From Ignavibacteria bacterium (GTDB taxonomy: Bacteria > Bacteroidota > Ignavibacteria > Kapaibacteriales > UBA2268): a stretch of DNA of 58,023 bases. The notes beneath the pieces were generated by a model. It was not told the DNA's origin, did not search any database, and worked only from the letters and a program-made list of their open reading frames with translations. The first letter of the stretch is position 1, and each line of letters begins with the position of its first letter. Location: NCBI GenBank assembly GCA_026417135.1, contig JAOADV010000006.1:1-58023 (forward strand), written 5' to 3'. Below, piece by piece: positions 9,601 through 18,800 of the stretch. A program made the position numbers and the translations under genes.

Positions 9601-9814
9601 GGTCAACGGAAGGTGGTATCCAAATTCTTCCATCTGGATACCAATTAGCATCCCAATCATCACTACCACCGTTAAGCGAAAGCCGTGGGATGCTTGGGAT
9701 ATTACCAGTTGCTGGCGGTTGAGCATTAATGTCATTAATTATCAGTATAAAACCGAACGTAAGAGCAACAATCAATAGCCTAAAGAAGCCATTGTAAAAT
9801 GTCTGCTTATTCAT
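6668..9814 (-). CDS. Large T9SS-secreted surface protein with N-terminal cohesin-like region
   Basis: 1,048 residues. A signal peptide ends near residue 31 (INDINAQ). Residues about 75-210 read like a cohesin-type fold: FVPVFIENGW-like opening, FSFKVLYDSSAIRAVGV, and FKVFLYIRFVLVP. The middle is beta-rich with no family I know, including a WNFLSLPV region and WNTIGCVS turns typical of FCB surface proteins. The C-terminal 80 residues are a clear type A sorting domain: LLVTPNPV, VQITLVDVFGKEVKTL, and FASGQYLCKMKVGN. The ATG at 9814 has GGAGG 5 bases ahead and overlaps the previous gene by 8 bases, so the pair is probably translationally coupled. The cohesin reading is by eye. Confidence 0.85.
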   Translation of the reverse strand: MNKQTFYNGFFRLLIVALTFGFILIINDINAQPPATGNIPSIPRLSLNGGSDDWDANWYPDGRIWIPPSVDPNKPREFLVPVFIENGWYTREETKDIYIADPIKSFSFKVLYDSSAIRAVGVQTFGSRELDYFNDERYKYHTLAKDFSISWMDERDTTYRKFLNPLTPYADYSKGRAIKITGVSTKPLPPSNDFKVFLYIRFVLVPRAGEPIGLAGNTPLIIGTDTIMYNDLNVRKEAPFAKYRPTWKGRDVYRDFPDPDKFAGLAGVNNEPFPPVWNTEPHYPGVVFLRISDQVPQFGFILERAIGLVPQIAPISDDGSLYELRDPITIDSAAPTPLPWGKRSFRLWNQVPTSRLLDIEVETSEPWLFVRTWVPPGARAKTPFPMRTRKGFIPFIDNGILGEIIGTPIWGRRIDSDPEVHIEIQCDPTAIQNPGPEPTGIYVGYITFKSHSALISPVRVKVTFIYFRNPIEWFESSKAAGINLTIVPRVGFGNPVKLIFGTGHRATIGVDTLFGEYAFDYPMPDNEFGARFFPPPNAPQNVKLEVANGFGNFSPDDDNADGTPKWCISRDIRNMHDTMQSHIFLVRFKAEDPSYYPIVIYWDIRDFPDGANLFLRDTANGQLFPAVNMRRATIVGGTMFSYTIDDPRVRSFLIEYTPARVIDYVDEFGQPIIKKGWNFLSLPVRPINNEWDVVYPNAINKPFFWSQNQYQFDELLRVGVGYFVKYSDRVDRKFAGSFIPEISVFSGDSVKIYPGWNTIGCVSTPLSIRNIAFSSFGLESPNPVEVRRNGVWSYKTNRGYEEVSELRPGLGYWIKSDAHGYLLLLARSEKAITNDAPSIRDLMKEQSVKMEISDNAQNSKTLYLAFNTEAEPSMFELPPLPISEIFDIRFTNNSLMETSLAPTFVLSGVTFPISISISDPSNEYTFVDAVTGSVLGTISPSSNTLIIPSASNTIRVLVSNLASESELLVTPNPVVSSSVLRYTLKQDSDVQITLVDVFGKEVKTLVNGFTRAGDYSLTINADEFASGQYLCKMKVGNTSKFVVLNIIK

Positions 9815-10973
9815 AAATCCTCCAATTGTTTAAACAATTACTAACTAATTTTATCATTTTCAAAATTTTGTTGTCATACTTATTTTTAAAAACAATTAAA
9901 TAAATCCCATTGGGTAAATTAACATCTTTCAATCTGCAATAACTACTTTCGACTACCAATTTTCCCATTAAATCATATATACTTATTAAAAAATCATCAT
10001 AGTAATCTATTTTATAAAACTTATTATCACCTTCGACTATTGAGATAGGTTTATCATAAAAAACAATAGTAGAGTCAAACCCTAATTTCGCAATACACTT
10101 ACAAAACAAATTAGTATTCGGCACAATTCTTATCTGAGCAAATTTATCTTCGCCAATAAAAAATGCTTTAATCTTTAAACTGTGATTTGCAATAGTATCA
10201 TTTAATAACTTTAAATGAGCTTTATACCCGTTTTGCATTTTTTCAACAAACATAACTTCGATGCCTGGTCCAACGCTTGTGACTTCTTCAAAACCTAACA
10301 AAGTGGTATCCAGAAAAAAATCTATTTCAAAAAATTCTACCCTCGATTTTTTGGGCAGAAAAACTTGCGTAACAAAATCAAAACGGTTCAGAGTGGTTTT
10401 AATGGTATCGTCAGAAACATTTACCAACAAAACTCTTTGTTCTTTTGGCAAAACTTCTCCAATCAAAAGAGTAGGAATCAAACTATCAATGATTACTTTA
10501 AACTCATCGGTAAATTCAATGTAATTAATTTTGAAATGAGCTGTATCTGGGCATAGAGTTTTCCACAGTCCATTAAATGCAACAAGTGGTCTATCCCCAG
10601 AAATCGGAATCATACCAAACGAAATAGCATAGCCATTAATTTTTCCTTCTTTTGAATTAATCGTAGCGGATTTGTTGTCGAAAAATTCACTTAAAGTTCC
10701 AATATACAATACATCAGTAATCTTGACCTTACTCGTATCGAATTGTATCTCGTAATTAAACCCGAAGAGAGAGTCGCTTTGTCTAACTCTGCCAACACCC
10801 ATTACGAGAATGAATCTCTTTTCGTTCTCATTCCCGCACACATCAATTTTCAAAGAACCATATATACTTAATTCGCAATTTACTCTTCTTTGGGGGTAAA
10901 GAGCCTGGCTTATTAGCAAAATAAGCCAGGCAAACCCCAAAAACTTACTTAACAATAACGAGCTTTTTAACAA
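9807..10973 (-). CDS. T9SS-secreted protein with cohesin-like modules
   Basis: 388 residues from a TTG at 10973; no ATG is available near the N-terminus. A signal peptide (FLGFAWLILLISQALYPQ) is followed by two beta-rich modules. The first has FNYEIQFDTSKVKITDVLYI and a later SFGMIP stretch, which look cohesin-like. The second has FEIDFFLDTTLLGFEEV. The last 60 residues resemble a sorting domain (YDDFLISIYDLMGKLVVES, then LPNGIYLIVFKNK). The start region overlaps the upstream gene's stop by 29 bases and also contains a perfect hairpin within the signal-peptide codons. An alternative TTG at 10940 would still leave a short signal peptide. Start choice is uncertain; the gene body is not. Confidence 0.8.
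   Translation of the reverse strand: MLKSSLLLSKFLGFAWLILLISQALYPQRRVNCELSIYGSLKIDVCGNENEKRFILVMGVGRVRQSDSLFGFNYEIQFDTSKVKITDVLYIGTLSEFFDNKSATINSKEGKINGYAISFGMIPISGDRPLVAFNGLWKTLCPDTAHFKINYIEFTDEFKVIIDSLIPTLLIGEVLPKEQRVLLVNVSDDTIKTTLNRFDFVTQVFLPKKSRVEFFEIDFFLDTTLLGFEEVTSVGPGIEVMFVEKMQNGYKAHLKLLNDTIANHSLKIKAFFIGEDKFAQIRIVPNTNLFCKCIAKLGFDSTIVFYDKPISIVEGDNKFYKIDYYDDFLISIYDLMGKLVVESSYCRLKDVNLPNGIYLIVFKNKYDNKILKMIKLVSNCLNNWRIYE
10903..10931 (-). terminator. Terminator-like hairpin inside the next gene's signal-peptide codons
   Basis: A perfect 12-bp stem, GCCTGGCTTATT at 10903-10914 with its complement at 10920-10931, encloses a 5-base loop. It begins 13 bases after the stop of the dockerin-like gene. 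On the minus strand the tail is TCTTTACC, only weakly T-rich, so it may cause partial termination, protect the upstream mRNA from decay, or restrain translation of the overlapping gene. Confidence 0.6.
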
Positions 10974-12798
10974 CGCTTGTTCCGTTCGATATCAAACGAA
11001 CAAAATATACGCCATTAGATAAATCGCTGTCTCCAAGTAAACTGTTCAATTCAATTGCAAATTGAGACACAGTTTCAACAGCATAATTTCTATTAGCTAA
11101 AATCTTTCCAGTATTATCAGCAATTTCTAACTGATAATTACCAATTTGATTCAAGGTTAGCAATATTTTAGGCGAAGAGCTAAAGTTATCGACGATTGAT
11201 AGAAAATCATCTGCATTTCTTGTAGTCGTCAACACAAAATGTGGAATTTGAATATTATCGTTAAATCTAATCTCTTTGAAGTTTAAATGGTTTAGGTTAT
11301 CTCTTAATTTTATATATCCTATCGGTTCCGAATCGTCAAAAGATATACTACCAGCAAAAACACCCCTATTATTGAAGTTTTCAACCAATAAACCATTTAC
11401 GTTACTTTCCAATTCAAAACTATTGTCCATTTCGATAAACAATGAAATCGGTCCATTCACAGTGCCATTTAAATAGATAGGTATCCTATAGCCATCGTTA
11501 GTTAATTCAGGTTCTTTAAATATAACCTTATCGGCTAGTTCTATTGTCCCAATTCTGCCATATTGTGGTATTGTATCGTAAAGCCAAGGTAATTCTGGCA
11601 ACCTTCCAGATATATAATGTAATATCAAAGCAGCATCATATTCATTTGCTCTAAAGAATATTTGTTTTAGAGAACCAATTTCTGCAGGCAGACTATCTCC
11701 AAAATACTTATTTCGCCAGCGTATATCTTTTCGAACACCAAATTGGTCATAATAATATCGTCCATTATGATTAACATCACCGTGATAAGCGGCTCTTCTG
11801 CGTACACTATCCAAAGGAATACCAGTAGCAATACTTCTCATAATTATACGAGCATCAGTAACAGTAACATATCGGCTTTGGGGCATATTATAATGTTTTC
11901 TCGCCCATCCTTTAGACAAATCAACGTCCCCATCGCCCCAGAATTCCTCGACATTATATCGAGTTAGTGCTCGGAAACGAATTCTTCTATCAGTTCCGCC
12001 TGAAGGTGTCCATTCATTCGTCAAACGTTTGCTTGTTCGTGCAATATAGGGGTCTTTTTCAAATTCAAGTCCATTAATAAAGTCTGCAGGAGAAAAATCC
12101 CCTTTAACGCCTACCGAAGCATTTCGGGTAACGACACGAGTATCGGTTGTAAACTCATTGCCACCAATCTGACCATAAGCAAATTCAATTTCTCCTTGGG
12201 CGCTGAATGGGTCTTGAGACTTATAAAGTCTCAATTGAAATGTAGCAATGCTCGACTTAATATTTCTATCATTTACATTTAGGAATCTCCATTCGACGAT
12301 AAAAATCCCACGGTCGGGGTCGGATTTGTAGTGAATCTTCGTCTGCTTGTATTGATTCATAACTTGTTCTTGGTAGGTTCTATAGACGTGGTCACCCCAG
12401 AAAGGAGCAAGCACATTCTTTGGATAAGATGGGTTAACGTCAAATAAAGCGGTTGGGTCCTTTGCTGGAACATACGGAGGAAGACTAAACGTAACAAAAC
12501 CATTCACACAAACCCATAGTTTAGTGAATATTTCCCCAGCAAATTCAAATGGAAACCCAATATCGATACCAGTTGGATAAGAATAACCATCGTCTAAGTC
12601 CTGTAGCCACATAGGTGGCAAACCAAACGCAGATGGAGGAATTTCAATACCATCCTCCAATGGTTCGTAGGGAACGTTGCGAATCAGACGAACGGTATCG
12701 AAATCACCGTAAACTTGCGCATTCGAAACACTCTGAATGGATAACAGTAATGTAAAAATTGCAGTTATCCCAAGAGCTACTCGGAAAATTTTCTTCAT
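10945..12798 (-). CDS. T9SS-secreted protein with NIDO-like, dockerin-like and cohesin-like regions
   Basis: About 617 residues. The ATG at 12798 has AGGAG 8 bases upstream (12806-12810); longer frames start without one. A signal peptide ends at VSNAQ. Residues about 55-150 resemble an extracellular nidogen-like domain (GFPFEFAGEIFTKLWVCVNG). Residues about 288-400 hold two dockerin-like calcium loops with helices: GDGDVDLS then VTVTDARIIMRSIATG, and GDVNHNGR then NEYDAALILHYISGRL. Each is split by an insertion between loop and helix. A cohesin-like module follows (RIPIYLNGTVNGPISLFIEM). The last 80 residues form a divergent sorting domain (YQLEIADNTGKIL, LSNGVYFVRLISNG). It lies between the giant gene and the smaller cohesin-like gene in one operon. 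Confidence 0.85.
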   Translation of the reverse strand: MKKIFRVALGITAIFTLLLSIQSVSNAQVYGDFDTVRLIRNVPYEPLEDGIEIPPSAFGLPPMWLQDLDDGYSYPTGIDIGFPFEFAGEIFTKLWVCVNGFVTFSLPPYVPAKDPTALFDVNPSYPKNVLAPFWGDHVYRTYQEQVMNQYKQTKIHYKSDPDRGIFIVEWRFLNVNDRNIKSSIATFQLRLYKSQDPFSAQGEIEFAYGQIGGNEFTTDTRVVTRNASVGVKGDFSPADFINGLEFEKDPYIARTSKRLTNEWTPSGGTDRRIRFRALTRYNVEEFWGDGDVDLSKGWARKHYNMPQSRYVTVTDARIIMRSIATGIPLDSVRRRAAYHGDVNHNGRYYYDQFGVRKDIRWRNKYFGDSLPAEIGSLKQIFFRANEYDAALILHYISGRLPELPWLYDTIPQYGRIGTIELADKVIFKEPELTNDGYRIPIYLNGTVNGPISLFIEMDNSFELESNVNGLLVENFNNRGVFAGSISFDDSEPIGYIKLRDNLNHLNFKEIRFNDNIQIPHFVLTTTRNADDFLSIVDNFSSSPKILLTLNQIGNYQLEIADNTGKILANRNYAVETVSQFAIELNSLLGDSDLSNGVYFVRLISNGTSVVKKLVIVK

Positions 12799-12849
12799 TT
12801 TTATTCTCCTAATTTTATTGTATAACATTTCTAACCTCCATCAAATTTT

Positions 12850-12873
12850 GGCTTGCCCCGGAAGGGGCAAGCC
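12850..12873 (-). terminator. Hairpin between the giant gene and the dockerin-like gene
   Basis: A perfect 10-bp GC-rich stem, GGCTTGCCCC at 12850-12859 with its complement at 12864-12873, closes a GGAA tetraloop on the plus strand. It lies 11 bases after the giant gene's stop. The minus-strand tail AAAATTTG is not a true T run, so full termination is doubtful. It may instead set unequal expression of the two genes. Confidence 0.6.
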
Positions 12874-12883
12874 AATTCACTTT

Positions 12884-15800
12884 TTATCTAATAATGTTTA
12901 CTGGATAATTATAAACATCTGTCCCGCTCGTCAATCTTAAGAAGTAAACGCCATTTGCAACTTCATTTGTAACTTCCCAATATTCGGTGTATTGTCCTTG
13001 AGTGTAATATCCACTAACTATTGTCGACACAACCTTTCCAAGAGCATCAACAAGTTCAATCTTAACAAATCCATCAGTGTTTATACCAAATGAAACACGA
13101 GCAGTATTGCTAACTGGGTTCGGACTTACCTGGCTAATGCCAAATGTTACTCCTGGCAATTGTTCGACATTGCTAATCCAGTCGTGAACAATTAGGAATC
13201 CAGCAACTACGTCGCGTCCAATTTGCACTCTCCAATATTGACCTTCATCTATGATTCTAATATCGCCATCTTTTGGATAACCTTCTCCTGTCTTCATATT
13301 GTAATTGAATATGTTCCCATTAGACCTATCATCACGAATGAACCATTGACTACCAGTTGGATTTCTTTGTGCGTCATTCTTATCGGGTATTTCATCCTTA
13401 CGCCATCTAATAGATACTGGATAGAAAGTAGAAGTATTTCCCACAACTCCACCAGCTTGGAAGCGACCTTTGTAAATTCTAAAGTCAGGTAAATTCCTTG
13501 CTCTTGGGAAGATATTTCGATGCGTTCCGTTCGTTAATGGGACTGACCATCGAGCATCGAATACGTCAATTGGTGGGATTGCTGGCAATTCATATTCGCA
13601 GAAGACAGCATCAAGAGTACCAACAGCTTCACCATCAAGACCATCACCAGTTGTTGCATCGCGAGGCGCAGTTCCAAAGTAGAGCAATTGCCAAGCACTC
13701 TTTCCATCACCCGGTATATTGCCGGGGAATGTATTCTCAACTCTTAAAGTGCAGACAAAGTCAGTTGGTGCCGATATTTGAACCCTGTAAATCAAAGTAT
13801 CTCTTGCACCACTAGCGTCTGTTACCTCAACAAATATCGAGACTTTACCATCTGGGTCGCGAGCATCTGGGAATGCTGTTGTCTTAATAAGAACCTTAAC
13901 CGTATCCTTATCTCGTATGCCTCGAATAACGCTAGGTTCAATAGTAAATCCAGCAGGTCTAATAACTCTCAATGTTAATTCTTCGGTTGGGTCGCCAGGA
14001 ACACGGCCACGACGTAAGTCATAATCCCAGACATAGAGTGTATCTTCATAACTCTTGCCAATATCGACACATCTAACTTTTGGAGCATTAGTAATTCGTG
14101 GTTTATGATTTGTAGAATCAACAAACAGGCTAAGCACTTTTATTGCAGACAATTGTCTTTCGTCGCCGACAATATCCCAAACTGCTACAACAACTTGCTC
14201 AGTTCTTGGTGCATCTTTGACTCCCGGAGTTCCATAGAGCAAGCCACTTGTTGGATTAATTTTCAACCATCGTGGGGTTGTTTTCAAATTGGAAATATTC
14301 CAATAACCAGCTTCTGGGAAACAGGGGTCTCGTGGTATTGAATCAAGTGGATATTCAGGATAAATAAGTTCGAACTCGTGTGTTTGCCCGAAGTTCGGGT
14401 CGAATACTTTAATAGCTTTACTTGAGTCTATTAATTGTGGATTATAATCAACATCCTCTTTTGCTGGCGGTAGGGACTCAGTAATAATTATTGGGGCAAC
14501 ATTAATAAAGACTGGCATTGTCATAAAGTTAATACCGCCGTGCCCATCATTGACGACGATTGTGAAAACTGTATCAGTATTTAATGCTTGATTATAACGC
14601 ACTGGTTGAGATGGTTTTAAGAGGTCCCAAGCAACACTTGAATCGATACGGATATTAATTTGACCTCGTGTTGTCAAATCAACCCCGAATGGGTCTGCAG
14701 TACCATCAGTTCCATATTTCATCAGATATTGATTGCCCATCCAAACAGGTCGAGTTTGTGTGATAACTTGCTCATTCTTTATCCCATCTTTGTTCTGGTC
14801 GTATGTTGTAGTGTCAATCACGGTGGTATCGCCGCCGCCGCCCCACCAATCACGATTACGTATAGCAATATTCATAAATCCATAGGCGGTCTTTCCAAAC
14901 CGGAAATCCCAACCGCGAGGTTCAAGAGTTTCGGCTGCTAAATCCTCTAATTCATCATCCGTATTGAAATCAACTTGGAATCTCAATTTATTGGTCAAAT
15001 TAGCTTTTAACTTATTGCCTTCTTCCTCAGTCGTCATACCACAGGTGTAAACCGAGGGTTTATAGATTACATAAGGTACAAGGTTAGTCCCAGCACGGTC
15101 AATTCTCTTATAGATTGTTTCAGCTTGTGCATCTGCTTCGGCCTCGGTTGCTACCCAATCCATAAACCTTGGGATACTATCGATAACAAATATTCTAAAC
15201 GAATACTCAACAAAATATTGACCTCCATAATGTATCGTATCCTGTTGCAAATATCTTGCATTTGTAACATCATACCTGTAAGCATTCAAGTACGGTGCGA
15301 ATATGTATATGAACTTATCGATAGTATCTTGTGGAGCGCCAATAGCACGCAATGAGTCGATAACTCTGAAAGCTGGTGGATAATTTTCAGCTCGAACGGT
15401 AACCCATTCTCCACCTGGTACTACGTATGGGTTTATTGGTCGACCACGAAATACAATATATCCAAGAGCATTATCTTTGGGGTTAAGCACGGTTTGGTCA
15501 CCAGCAGGAATTGTATCGACAAGCAACCACCTTGCTAAAGCAGTAGTTGGGTCAACATTCCAATGATAAGTAAGACGGCTATACCGATTTGGCTGTAGGA
15601 ACGAGCGCGGGTCGAAGTATTTATTTGTATCCATAGCCGTAACAGCAGCAATACTATCTCTTCCTTGACCTTCTTCGGGTGCCAAATCTGAATATGTTCC
15701 TTTATATTGAGGATATTCACGGTCTTCTGTAAGAAAGATTGTATGTAAGAATTCAACAAGTTTCAAAGTATCCAACATACCTCTGCGGGATGGAAACTCG

Positions 15801-18800
15801 GAAGGAACAATTTTTACTATCGTATCCTTTTGCAATTTTACCATATTTCCAGTGAAGACAGGAGGTTCGGTTGAACGAACAATTCTGAACGAAATTCCTT
15901 TGTCGAAGGCTGGAACTTCACCTTCTCTCCAAAGAACTGTTCGAGAAACTACTCGAACAATATCACCAGCGTTTACAGGAAGAGCTCGGTAACGTTCACC
16001 AGCATAGAATGTTTGATTACCTTGGTTGGATGGAGGCATTACAGGTCTATTCGAAAAGAGATTCGGCACACTCCCCAATCCTGTGGTGGAAGCGTGATAT
16101 CTTCGACCAAGCAATGCACCGCGGTCTTCTCTTTCTGGTTGGAATCTTAATTGCCTTAGCAAGAAGGCACCAACACCAAGATTATAAAGTCCTTCCTCTG
16201 TTCGTCGAATGGTTGTGTTCGGGTTTCTTGCAGATGAGTCTGGCACTAATTCAACCCGAGCACGGAATATTTCTCTATATGGGGCATTTTCATCGACTTG
16301 TTTCAAAGGAACTCTGATATAATCACCCGTGGTCTCATTAATAATAAAGAATACTGTTTCATTTAGTAATCTTGGGTCGTGATTTGAACGTTCAGCTAAA
16401 CCTTCGTAATTACTTTGTGCTTCAAGGAAGAGAGGATATCCAATTGGATGATAATAATTACCCTCTTCATCAGGTCTGAACTCATCCTGCATAGCAGCTA
16501 TGAATGGATAAATTAATTGGCCATTTGCATCTCTTGCTTCCGCAACAAATGGGTCGCGAATCCAGCGCTTCACATATTTGCCAAAGGATGGAAAGCCGGG
16601 AACATTGAAGGTTCTCAATCTCGGTGGAATACCAACAGCAAAATCTTCGATTGGTACCATTCTTCTATTCGAGTAGTCCGCAACCTTAATGTCTGTCCCT
16701 TTATCGTAAAGGTCATAAACAAGTCCTGACATTAAAACTTTTTCTGGAATACTGTATTGTCCAGGGGTATTCTCATCTGCACCATTTTGTAATGGTATCG
16801 GTCTATAAGTAAATTTATGTATCGATTCGAAAGGACCTTGTTCGCGTGGGTCAGCTGTTTGTGGGAACATAAATTTCATGTAAGTTTCATTCTTCGGATT
16901 AAACTCAGAGTCTACAAAGAAGGTCTCCATAAGAGCTGGTTGGGCATAGATTGTATCGGTTCCTTGTATTGCAATAATTTTTCTTTGATAAACTAACGAC
17001 AACACGACATTTGCTTCGGTTCTACCCCAATAATTTCCACGCAAAGTGTCTGTCCCACCGAATCCTTCTTTTTTACCAGAAAGAACTCCCTTAGTATTGG
17101 GAGCGTCGGGTAAACGAATAAGAAATCTTGCTTTATTGTTATAAATTGAATTAGCTGCTTCTGGGGCAAGGTGAGATGGAAGTGGTCCAACAATCTCACC
17201 ATAAAGTATCGCACCAGCCAAATCACTTGATGCAGAATTAGCGACAATGTTTCTGTTATTGTCCCTTCTCAAAGGTCCAGAAATAACATTCATATCGTAG
17301 CCAATCTTCGAATAGGCTTCGTTGCCAGTAATTAACGACCTATTGAACACAAGTCGTAGGTTATAATTATCAGAGTAAACAGCAGCCCCAGTAAATGCTT
17401 TGTTATTTTGGATTCTTACACGATTGAAGAAAATTGAATCTACACGATTAGCCCTATCATCATCGACAACATCAAGAATATAAATGGCACCTCCAAGACC
17501 AACACCATTTTCGGGTAAATCTGTGTCCCAATTCTTGCGAACAACATCAACATATCTTGCGTCGGAGGGTTTAATGTCGTTCCAAGTATTTCCTCCATCG
17601 AGTGTCCGCTTCAACAAACCATAATCTCCAGCTATCACACCCCATTGAGATGTTGGGAAAACAGCTGAATAGATACTATAATTAGTCCCAACATTTAGTG
17701 GTGTCCAATTAGTTCCAGCGTTTGTTGTTTTCCAAGCTAATCCATACTCACCAAAAACATATCCAATGTTAGCCGAGGTGAAAACTATCTTATTGAAACT
17801 ATATTGCAAATCTTCAACTATCTTGTCCCAAGAAGCACCACCATTGTTTGTTTTAAGGATTACTCCCCAATGGCCAACTGCATAACCAGTATTTAGGTCG
17901 GTGAAATAAACATCGCGGAGACTTGCATAAGTATTTGCGAAACGAACATCCCAAGTAGAACCACCATCGGTGGTCATAATAATTGTTCCAAGGTCCCCGA
18001 CAGCAAAACCACGAGTCGCCGAAACAAAGTAAACAGCTCGTAAATTATTGTTTGTAACTCCAGTGCCAACTTGGACCCAAGTTTCGCCCGCATCAGTGGT
18101 TTTTAAAATAGTACCAAAAGAACCAACAGCAAAGCCAACATTAGTCGTCGGGAAATAGATATCATTCAATGCGTAAGAATAAATAGCTGGATTCACCTCA
18201 CGCCAAGTGCCACCATTATTATCGGTTTTCAATATAACCCCGCGGTCCCCAGCTATGAAACCAAGATTCCCTCTGAAAGTAACAGACATTAATCTATATG
18301 GCTGGGAGTAATTATTGTATTGCCATCGGTCGCCACCTTGGGTTATCTTTATTATTGTACCAGATTGACCAACAGCAAATCCGGAGGTCATATCAAAAAA
18401 GGCAACATCGTATAGTTTGTTTACGGTAGTTTCGGTACCCTTTTCGACTTGTGTTGTACCACTACCACTTTGAGTTTGCAATATCTTTTCTTCAACAATG
18501 ACTTCGTTATCCAAAAATTGAGTTAACATTCTTGTATCTGGTGGATAAGCAGTAGATTGCCAAGTGAATACATCATTTGTAGATTGAAAATCTACCGCTA
18601 AAAGGGTGGCTGGGTCAACCACAACATTATCAACATCACTTACAAAATACCTTCTCGTATTTGTTTCTGGGTTGACCATAGCAATTGCACCGCCATTACC
18701 ATTGTAAACCTTATTGGCGATGAATTGAACCCCTTTAACTACATTCAAATCAGCATTTATAGAATAAATAGCACCGCCTCCACGAATAAATGGTTTATTA

